Under the pieces are notes generated by a model, which did no database searches, was not told the origin of the DNA, and saw nothing but the letters and a program-made list of their open reading frames with translations. The position numbers and the translations under genes were made by a program. A DNA stretch of 64,000 nt from Lentzea alba (lineage in GTDB: Bacteria > Actinomycetota > Actinomycetes > Mycobacteriales > Pseudonocardiaceae), in NCBI RefSeq assembly GCF_011067745.1, contig NZ_JAAMPJ010000001.1, positions 186,001 to 250,000 of the forward strand, given 5' to 3'. This document shows, piece by piece, positions 36,114 to 42,519 of the stretch (positions are counted from its first letter, which is position 1; the number at the start of each line of letters is the position of its first letter).

Positions 36114-37296
36114 CAACACCTCGCATCATGGCGGCGACGAGCGCTTCGACCTGCACATCTGGGACAGCTCCGTAGCTGCCGCCCAGGTAGCGGCGCTCCA
36201 AGTTCTCGCCCTCCTTGCGCGGTTTGAAGTCCGTCAACGCGTAGAGCTCCGAAGCGCCGTCGACTCTCTTGTCCACGAACCACACGTCTTCACGAGTGAG
36301 CACCTCGTCTCCCAGCACCGGACTGAGAAGACTCGCGTCGTGCGTGGTGAAGAGCAACTGGGCGTTGCGGGGATTGGCTCCGGAATCGCGGAACAGCCCC
36401 ACGAGAGCCGCGGTCAAACGGGGATGCAAGCTCTCGTCGATCTCATCGATCACCAACGTGCCGCCCGCGCGCAACACGGTCAGCACAGTTGGCAGCAGGC
36501 TCAACCACGACCGGGTTCCCGCTGACTCGTCCGACAGCGGCAGCACCACCTCCGCGTCGCCATGTGCGAGGAAGAGTTCGTGTCGGGCCGAGCCGTCGTG
36601 TCGTTTCAGATCCAGCAGGACCAGATCTGAGATCCCCAGGTCGGCCACGCGGATCAGGTCGACGATCCCGTCGCGGTCCGCCCGGTTGGCGACCAGGAAC
36701 TCGGTGATGGCGTCCACGCGGACGGGGGCGCTCGTCCCGCCGCGGAAGCTGAGATTCTCCGTGAACCAGTTCCACACCGGCAGCACGTGTGTCACCGCCG
36801 ACTGCGCGACCAGGCTGAGGAACAACGCGTTCGGCCTGAGCAGGCCACCCAACAACTCCAGTTTCGGCCGGTCATCTACTTTGGTGCCGAATCGGAGTCC
36901 GTCCGCATCACGTTCGAACAGAACGCGCTTGCGCGACTCCGGGTACGAGTACAGCCACTCCTCACGGACGTTCCAGTCGTCGACCTCGAAGCCGTAGGTG
37001 TAGCGGACCTGGTCGAGCACGAGCTCGACGACGAAGACCGACGGCCTGTCTTCAGCGCTGAACGCGAAAGGCCGGCGCGGCACTCCAGCATCCGGCTTCC
37101 ACACGGCGAAGGAGTCACGCACAGCGCGTTGCATGAACCCGAGCCCGTCGAGGAGGTTCGACTTGCCCGACGCGTTGGCGCCGTAGATCGCGGCCACCGA
37201 CAGAACCTCGCGGTCCTTGGAGTAGACGGGCATGAGCAACAACTCCTGCTCGTCACGGAACGAGCGATGGTTACCCAGCCGAAAGCTGCGAAGCAC
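36100..37296 (-). CDS. RloA-like AAA ATPase of a RloAB (AbiL-type) defence pair
   Basis: A 398-residue ABC/SMC-like ATPase of the AAA15 group. Walker A is GANASGKS (residues 39-46), a signature-like LSDESAGTRSW is at 254-264, Walker B LVIDEIDESLHP at 281-292, and the H-loop TTHD at 317-320. The middle is a family-specific insertion. GTG at 37296 has AGGAGG 6 nt upstream. It is the first gene of the pair and sits between rimO and argA, a place without such genes in M. tuberculosis. Confidence 0.88.
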   Translation of the reverse strand: MLRSFRLGNHRSFRDEQELLLMPVYSKDREVLSVAAIYGANASGKSNLLDGLGFMQRAVRDSFAVWKPDAGVPRRPFAFSAEDRPSVFVVELVLDQVRYTYGFEVDDWNVREEWLYSYPESRKRVLFERDADGLRFGTKVDDRPKLELLGGLLRPNALFLSLVAQSAVTHVLPVWNWFTENLSFRGGTSAPVRVDAITEFLVANRADRDGIVDLIRVADLGISDLVLLDLKRHDGSARHELFLAHGDAEVVLPLSDESAGTRSWLSLLPTVLTVLRAGGTLVIDEIDESLHPRLTAALVGLFRDSGANPRNAQLLFTTHDASLLSPVLGDEVLTREDVWFVDKRVDGASELYALTDFKPRKEGENLERRYLGGSYGAVPDVQVEALVAAMMRGVDGAA

Positions 37297-37428
37297 GTGA
37301 CACCTCCTACAGGCTACTTCATGCAAGTAAACCGCATGGGATGGCCCCTAGCTTCTCAGACTGGCCGTTTTCACGACAGCGGCCACCTCAAGACACCCAG
37401 CCAGCGGCGCGGCTCATACTTGACGATC

Positions 37429-37929
37429 GTGACCAGTGGGGTAGTCGTGCGGCGCGCCCGCACCAGCGATGTGCGCGCCATGAAGGCGTTGATCGACGGT
37501 TATGCGGGCAAGGTCCTGTTGGCCAAACCGCTGGTCACGCTGTACGAGGCGGTCCAGGAGTTCTGGGTGGCCGAGGAGGACGGCGAGCTGCTCGGCTGCG
37601 GCGCCCTGCACGTGATGTGGGAGGACCTGGCCGAGATCCGGTCCGTGGCGGTGTCCCCCGTGGCGCTCGGCCGGGGGGTGGGGCACCGGATCGTGGCGCA
37701 GCTCATCGCCACGGCCAAGGAGCTGCAGCTCGCGCGCATCTTCGTGCTGACGTTCGAGACCAAGTTCTTCACCAAGCACGGCTTCGTCGAGATCGAGGGC
37801 ACACCGGTGAGCCCCGAGGTCTACGAAGAGATCATGCGCAGTGTCGACGAGGGTGTCGCCGAGTTCCTCGACCTCAGCTACGTGAAGCCGAACACGCTCG
37901 GCAACAGCCGGATGCTGCTGGAGCTGTAA
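37429..37929 (+). CDS. argA: Amino-acid N-acetyltransferase (N-acetylglutamate synthase, GNAT type)
   Basis: A 166-residue GNAT enzyme that makes N-acetylglutamate for arginine synthesis, of the short class known from M. tuberculosis Rv2747. Motifs include VRRARTSDVRAMKALIDGY at the start, LAEIRSVAVSPVALGRGVG (acetyl-CoA loop) and FFTKHGFVEIE. GTG at 37429 is preceded by CATACT about 8 nt away, suggesting a leaderless or very short leader. The 132-bp gap from rloA holds both promoters. Confidence 0.88.
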   Translation: MTSGVVVRRARTSDVRAMKALIDGYAGKVLLAKPLVTLYEAVQEFWVAEEDGELLGCGALHVMWEDLAEIRSVAVSPVALGRGVGHRIVAQLIATAKELQLARIFVLTFETKFFTKHGFVEIEGTPVSPEVYEEIMRSVDEGVAEFLDLSYVKPNTLGNSRMLLEL

Positions 37930-37953
37930 CTATTCGAGTAAATACTCGAATAG
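37930..37953. promoter_or_regulatory. Perfect AT-rich palindrome before merR
   Basis: CTATTCGAGT, AAAT, ACTCGAATAG: perfect 10-bp arms, immediately after the argA stop. A TTGACT (-35) follows at 37956-37961 and CAGGAT (-10) at 37980-37985, 18 bp apart. The palindrome therefore fits an operator or activator site just upstream of the merR promoter; it could also end argA transcription. Confidence 0.7.
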
Positions 37954-37992
37954 TCTTGACTCGACGAACCTGGGCACGCCAGGATCACATCC

Positions 37993-38844
37993 GTGCCCGA
38001 ATCGCTGACCATCGACGAGCTCGCTGCCCGGATCGGCCTGCCCAGCAGCACCATTCGCATGTACCAGACGAAGGGTGTGCTGCACGCGCCGAGACGGCAG
38101 GGACGCGTGGCGTACTACGACGCCTCGCACGTCGAGCGGTTGACGTTGGTGCAGCGGTTGCAGCAGCGGGGGTTCTCGCTGCCGGCGATCGCCGAGCTCA
38201 TCACGGCACGTGAAAAGGGCGAGTCGGTCGCCGCGGTGCTCGGCATGGGCGAGACCGAGGGGCCCGACGACTGGGTTCGGATCAAGGTGCGCGACATCAA
38301 GCACCTGATTCCGATGGGAGACGTCCAACCGCGACTCCTCCTCCGGGCTATGCGGTTGGGCTTGGTGCGGTGGAAGTACGGCTGGCCGCACGCGCGTCGC
38401 TGGGCACTCGAAGCGGGCGGCAGGCTTGCCGGCCTCAGGGTGCCCAGCGATGACGTCATGGACAGCTTCACGCGCCTGCGCACGGCGACCGACGCGGTGG
38501 CGGCGGACTTCGTGCGGTTGTTCGAGCGGCAGTTCTGGCCGGAGCTGGCCCGCAAGGCCGGGGACGAGAACCAGCTGGAGAACGTGCGGGCGTTGCTGGT
38601 CGAGCTGACCTACACGGCGGAGACCGCGGTGGTGGGGACGCTGCGCGAGTCGATCCGGGACGCGGCCGAGGAGTTCGCGTCACGGCACGGGTTGCTGCCC
38701 AGCGACGACTTCCAGCCCGCGTGGGCCGAGCAGCCGTTGCCGCCGATCGCGGAGAACCTGATGGATCCGGCGGGTGATCTGCCGAGCGAGCAGGAGATCG
38801 AGAACTTCCTGAAACGGGGGGACGAGGATGAGCCTGGTCGCTGA
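37993..38844 (+). CDS. MerR-family regulator leading the TOMM operon
   Basis: A 283-residue regulator. The N-terminal MerR winged helix is LTIDELAARIGLPSSTIRMY, then GRVAYYDASHVERLTLVQRL and the coiled coil AIAELITAREKG. The long C-terminus (residues 90-283) is an unassigned effector domain without the Cys pairs of metal sensors. GTG at 37993 comes 7 nt after CAGGAT, so the message is probably leaderless. Its 3' end overlaps the next gene by 17 bp, placing the regulator in the modification operon. Confidence 0.88.
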   Translation: MPESLTIDELAARIGLPSSTIRMYQTKGVLHAPRRQGRVAYYDASHVERLTLVQRLQQRGFSLPAIAELITAREKGESVAAVLGMGETEGPDDWVRIKVRDIKHLIPMGDVQPRLLLRAMRLGLVRWKYGWPHARRWALEAGGRLAGLRVPSDDVMDSFTRLRTATDAVAADFVRLFERQFWPELARKAGDENQLENVRALLVELTYTAETAVVGTLRESIRDAAEEFASRHGLLPSDDFQPAWAEQPLPPIAENLMDPAGDLPSEQEIENFLKRGDEDEPGR

Positions 38845-39619
38845 TCCCGCGTGGCACGCGCAGATGAGAGACGAAGGCCTGGTCGTGTACGCGGGAGCTG
38901 ATCTCGCGTACCTGATTCCGGACCTGCCCAGGGCGGTGGCCGTGGCGCTGGCGGGACTGTTCGAGCCAGTTTTGAGGGGAGTGGCTCGAACGGTCGACGA
39001 AAGCCGGTTGGGGAAACCGGTGCGCCGGCACGTGGCCCAGCTGAGGACCCTGGGCGCTCTCCGCCCGGCCGGGTTGCCATCCGGCGAACGCGAGCCGATG
39101 GGGGTCGGCACGCGGTTCGTCGGACAGGCGCCCGCCGGGCTGGTGGAGCGGTTGCCGCACAACGAGAATCCGGATCTTCTGCTCGTCGTGCGGACCACCG
39201 GCACGCTGCTCGACCTGGTCGAGGTGGCGCGCGAGACGAAGGTTCCGCACCTGTTGCTGGACCTCGCGTACCACCACACCGCCGCGATCGGGCCCTTCGT
39301 GGTGCCCGGCGCCGGCGCGTGTCTGGCGTGCCTCGCGGTGCGGGCGGGGCGGCGGTGGGGAGATCCGCCGCCTCCTCCACACCCGGCGGCGATGTCGTTC
39401 GACTTCCCGATTTCACTTGCGCTGCAAGCGGTTCAGAACATCCGCAACGGCTCGCTGGCGCTGCTCGACGCGGTCGTGACCGTCAACCTCGACGAGTTCA
39501 CCACGACCCGCGAGAGCGTGCTGCCCGCGGCGGACTGCGAGATCTGCCCGAAGGTCGAGTTCGGGCGCGTGACACTTCCTTGGGGGACACATGAACGGGA
39601 CGGCAGTCCGGTTACCTGA
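38828..39619 (+). CDS. TOMM E1-like leader-peptide-binding protein (ocin-ThiF-like, C protein)
   Basis: A 263-residue protein that in thiazole/oxazole-modified peptide systems binds the precursor leader and presents it to YcaO. The N-terminal part (MSLVADPAWHAQMRDEG to about residue 80) fits the small winged RRE-like domain. The rest is a degenerate E1/ThiF fold (DLLLVVRTTGTLLDLVEVA) with a structural zinc site formed by C165/C168 (CLAC) and C237/C240 (CEIC). No ATP-binding GxGxxG is seen, as expected for this class. ATG at 38828 overlaps merR; its end overlaps the poly-Cys gene by 29 bp. Confidence 0.82.
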   Translation: MSLVADPAWHAQMRDEGLVVYAGADLAYLIPDLPRAVAVALAGLFEPVLRGVARTVDESRLGKPVRRHVAQLRTLGALRPAGLPSGEREPMGVGTRFVGQAPAGLVERLPHNENPDLLLVVRTTGTLLDLVEVARETKVPHLLLDLAYHHTAAIGPFVVPGAGACLACLAVRAGRRWGDPPPPPHPAAMSFDFPISLALQAVQNIRNGSLALLDAVVTVNLDEFTTTRESVLPAADCEICPKVEFGRVTLPWGTHERDGSPVT

Positions 39620-40124
39620 CCAGTTCTCGCCGGGTGCGGCCGCCGCCAACGCCGCGACGCCCACCTGTTGCTGCTGTTGTTGCTGTTGCGCGATTTCCTC
39701 GGTCGGTGCGGCCGTGCACATCCCCATGGCGCTGCGCGAGGAGACGAAAGAGCTGCCTCGACCTCGCAGCGTGCTCGTACTGCCCGCCGCGATCTTCCCG
39801 CTGCTGGTGGTCGTGCTGCCGTTCGTCACGATGGGCGCGGTCTTCGACATCCACTGGGCCTGGTGGCTCGGCGGCTTCGGAGCGGCGCTGGCGTGGGCCG
39901 TCGCCGCCGGGTTCATCGCCCGGTCGCCGAATCCGGTGGGAAGCGTGGTCCGGCTGCTCGTCTGGGCCGCGCTGTGGTGTGTGGAGCCGTTCGTGGTGCT
40001 GTTCGTGCTGGGGCCGATCGCCAGTGTCGGCGAGGGCGTCGCGTGGGTGGCCGGCGGGCTCTACGTCGGTGCGGCGCTGACGCTGGGGTACTGGATCTTC
40101 CGGCGCTACCGGGGTGAGAAGTGA
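39591..40124 (+). CDS. Poly-cysteine TOMM precursor-like segment fused to a four-helix membrane protein
   Basis: A 177-residue product. Residues 1-25 (MNGTAVRLPDQFSPGAAAAN, then AATPT) look like a leader. Residues 26-33 are eight Cys in a row, followed by AISSVGAAVHIPMA; this resembles the streptolysin-S core (Cys-rich run then small and Ser/Thr residues). Residues about 60-175 form four TM helices (LPAAIFPLLVVVLPFV; WWLGGFGAALAWAVAAGFIA; VRLLVWAALWCVEPFVVLFV; WVAGGLYVGAALTLGYWIF). ATG at 39591 has GGGGGA 4-5 nt upstream; an internal ATG at 39726 has no ribosome site, so one fused protein is likely. It is embedded between the E1-like and YcaO genes. The product identity is inference. Confidence 0.8.
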   Translation: MNGTAVRLPDQFSPGAAAANAATPTCCCCCCCCAISSVGAAVHIPMALREETKELPRPRSVLVLPAAIFPLLVVVLPFVTMGAVFDIHWAWWLGGFGAALAWAVAAGFIARSPNPVGSVVRLLVWAALWCVEPFVVLFVLGPIASVGEGVAWVAGGLYVGAALTLGYWIFRRYRGEK

Positions 40125-41275
40125 AGACCGTCGCGGAGGCGCTGATCGAGCGCGCGGTCGGCTGGCGACAGGGTGTGGTGTCCCAACTGCACCCGGTGCC
40201 GCACAGTCTGTCCGATGTGGACGTCGAGGGCTGGGCCGCGGTGCCGGAGCCGTTCGCCACCGGCGGCACGTCCGGTGGCACCACCAAGACCGCCGCGATC
40301 GCCGAGGCGCTGGAACGGCACGCCGCCGCGCGAGCGCCACTGGAGATCGTCACCGACGGCGAGTGCTGGCCGTTGGAACACTTCAGCCTGCACACCATCG
40401 AGCAACGTGTCCGCGGCGACTACCGCTACCGCAAGGGTTACGTCGACACGAAGTACACACGGGCGTGGACGTTGCCCGCCAACGAACCCATCCGCGTACC
40501 GGCCGGGCTGGTCGGCCTCGACGCCGGGCACGGACTGCCCGCGACCTCGTCCGGGCTCGCCGCCGGACCGTCGACGACCAGCGCGTTGCTGAGGGCCACC
40601 CAGGAACTGGTCGAGCGCGACGCGTTCACCACGACCTGGCTGCATTCCATTGCACCTCAACGCTTCTCAGCCGAGCTCCCGCACGGCGCCCAAGCCTTCG
40701 ACCTCACGCCCGCCTACAGCCCGCACCCGGTGATCGCCGTGGCCGGCTCGCTGCCGATCGCCGGCAAACCACGCCCGACCCTCGGCCTCGCCTGCCGCGC
40801 AACGGTCGCGGACGCGCTGCGAAAGGCCTACGAGGAGTGGGTGCAGGGCACGGTGTTCATCGAGGTGTGGCTGGCGCGCAACGGAGCCGAGCCCGTCGAG
40901 GACGTCACCGACTTCGACAAGCACGCCGTCTACTACGCGACGCATCCGGAGAAGTGGGACGCGCTGCCGTGGTTCGCGGGCATCGAGACGGATCCACCTC
41001 AGGATGCCAAGAACATCGGCACCGAAGCAGAGCTGACCGAACTGGTGCACGCCCTGGACGGCGCGGACATCCGGCTCGCCTACCGCGAGCTGACCACGCC
41101 GGAGCTGTCCGCCGTCGGACTGCACTGCGTCCGCGTCCTCTCCCCCGACCTCGCACCGCTGCACGCCGACCACCGCTGGCCTCATCTGGGCGGACGGACG
41201 AGCGAACTGCACTGGCGCTACCCGCACGCCTCACCGGGCGTGTTCCCCAATCCCGCACCGCATCCACTGGGGTGA
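40121..41275 (+). CDS. YcaO-domain azoline cyclodehydratase (D protein)
   Basis: A 384-residue YcaO enzyme that uses ATP to cyclise Cys or Ser/Thr side chains onto the preceding amide. YcaO features include GGTSGGTTKTAAIAEALERH (substrate/ATP region), SALLRATQELVERDAF with the conserved Glu/Arg set, and ADALRKAYEEWVQ. The C-terminus ends PNPAPHPLG, containing the PxPxP motif typical of TOMM cyclodehydratases rather than of other YcaO roles. GTG at 40121 overlaps the poly-Cys gene by GTGA. Confidence 0.92.
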   Translation: MKTVAEALIERAVGWRQGVVSQLHPVPHSLSDVDVEGWAAVPEPFATGGTSGGTTKTAAIAEALERHAAARAPLEIVTDGECWPLEHFSLHTIEQRVRGDYRYRKGYVDTKYTRAWTLPANEPIRVPAGLVGLDAGHGLPATSSGLAAGPSTTSALLRATQELVERDAFTTTWLHSIAPQRFSAELPHGAQAFDLTPAYSPHPVIAVAGSLPIAGKPRPTLGLACRATVADALRKAYEEWVQGTVFIEVWLARNGAEPVEDVTDFDKHAVYYATHPEKWDALPWFAGIETDPPQDAKNIGTEAELTELVHALDGADIRLAYRELTTPELSAVGLHCVRVLSPDLAPLHADHRWPHLGGRTSELHWRYPHASPGVFPNPAPHPLG

Positions 41276-41281
41276 CTTGAG

Positions 41282-41935
41282 GTGTTCGACGACTTCTGGG
41301 CCGCCAGCCGGTTCTCCCCGCTGCACCAACGCCGGCTCGGCGAACGGTTGCGCGACTTCCGCCCGCGGCCGCCGTTGATCGACCCGCTGGAGCTGCCCAC
41401 CGCGCCCCGGCCGCTGCCGAAGCCCAAGGACCGGCTGCAGAAGCTGTTCCAGGCGCGGAGGAGCACGAGGGAGTTCGCTGGAAAACCCTTGACCGACAAG
41501 CAGCTCGGCACCGTCCTCGGCGCGCTGGGCGACAACAGCTTCCCGTCCGCCGGCGGCCTGAACCCGGTGCACTGCTACGCCTTCCACCACGGCCGCGCGG
41601 TTCGCTACGACATCCGCAGACACGCCCTCCAGGACATCGGCGCGGCCCCGGAGAACCTCGCCGAGATCCTCGGCACGCCGGAAGTGCCACCGCTCACGAT
41701 CGTGCTGGTGTTAAAAGACAACGAGGCGTTCGAGAAATACGGAGAGCGAGCAGGACGGTTCGGCCTGATCGAGGTCGGCGCGGCCGCACAGAGCATCTGC
41801 CTCCGTTTGGCGGAGCAGAAACTCGGCGGCTATCTGCTCGGCGGAGTAGCGGACCACGAGATGCTTCACTCACTCGGCTTACCGCGCGAACTTCGCGTGG
41901 CCACAGCGATCGCATGCGGTCACACGATCACCTGA
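41282..41935 (+). CDS. SagB-type FMN dehydrogenase (B protein)
   Basis: A 217-residue nitroreductase-fold enzyme that oxidises azolines to azoles. The family start motif ARRSTREFAGKPLTDKQL is at about residues 58-75, followed by SAGGLNPVHCYAF, GAAAQSICLRLAEQKLGGYL for FMN/dimer contacts, and a shortened C-terminus. GTG at 41282 begins 6 bp after the YcaO stop with a GAGG at the start codon. Its presence implies aromatic thiazoles or oxazoles in the product. It is the last gene of the TOMM operon. Confidence 0.88.
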   Translation: MFDDFWAASRFSPLHQRRLGERLRDFRPRPPLIDPLELPTAPRPLPKPKDRLQKLFQARRSTREFAGKPLTDKQLGTVLGALGDNSFPSAGGLNPVHCYAFHHGRAVRYDIRRHALQDIGAAPENLAEILGTPEVPPLTIVLVLKDNEAFEKYGERAGRFGLIEVGAAAQSICLRLAEQKLGGYLLGGVADHEMLHSLGLPRELRVATAIACGHTIT

Positions 41936-42020
41936 CGTTCATCAGATCGTGTCTACCGAGGACAGACGATCACCCGCTACAACTGGCGAGACCCTGCTCA
42001 CACTCTCCGAGGAGCTCGCC

Positions 42021-42503
42021 ATGTCGAAGACCCTGCGTTCGGCATTCGTGGGTGCCGCCGCGACCCTGTCCCTGATCTTCACCGGCGCTCCGGCTCAGGC
42101 CGTGAACATCGTCGCGGTGACCGACGACTACCTCTTCACGAAGACACTCAGCCAGTTCAAGACACTCCGCGCTCAACAGCCCCACGCGGGCCAGCTCGAC
42201 TGGTCGTCCGACGGCTGCTCGTACTCGCCGGACAACCCCTTCGGCTTCAAGTTCCTGCCCGCCTGCCACCGGCACGACTTCGGCTACCGCAACTACAAGC
42301 GCCAGTCCCGGTTCAACGAGACCACGCGGCTGAGCATCGACAAGAACTTCAAGTCCGACATGTACAAGCAGTGCGACGGCAACTGGGCGTGCAAGCGCAC
42401 CGCCGACATCTACTACAAGGCCGTGCGCGAGTTCGGCGCGAGCGCGGCGTCCACCGCGAGCAGCATCGAGCAGGCGAGCATCCAGCAGGCCGGCCTGAAG
42501 TAG
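42021..42503 (+). CDS. Secreted prokaryotic phospholipase A2
   Basis: A 160-residue exported enzyme. Signal peptide: MSKTLRSAFVGAAATLSLIF, cut near APAQA (residue 30). The PLA2 motif CSYSPDNPFGFKF, then ACHRHDFGYRNYKR has the catalytic His-Asp pair, and further Cys residues can form the two disulfides of the streptomycete PLA2 family. ATG at 42021 has GAGGAG 6 nt upstream. It hydrolyses the sn-2 ester of phospholipids, calcium-dependent in relatives. It starts 85 bp after the TOMM operon; co-function is only suggested by position. Confidence 0.9.
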   Translation: MSKTLRSAFVGAAATLSLIFTGAPAQAVNIVAVTDDYLFTKTLSQFKTLRAQQPHAGQLDWSSDGCSYSPDNPFGFKFLPACHRHDFGYRNYKRQSRFNETTRLSIDKNFKSDMYKQCDGNWACKRTADIYYKAVREFGASAASTASSIEQASIQQAGLK

Positions 42504-42519
42504 AACTCAGCAGTAGAAC

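Noticed and set aside
39726-40124. Separate membrane protein starting at the internal ATG, leaving a free 45-residue precursor
   Set aside because: No stop separates the two and no Shine-Dalgarno sequence precedes the internal ATG; fusion is the simpler reading, though proteolytic release is not excluded.
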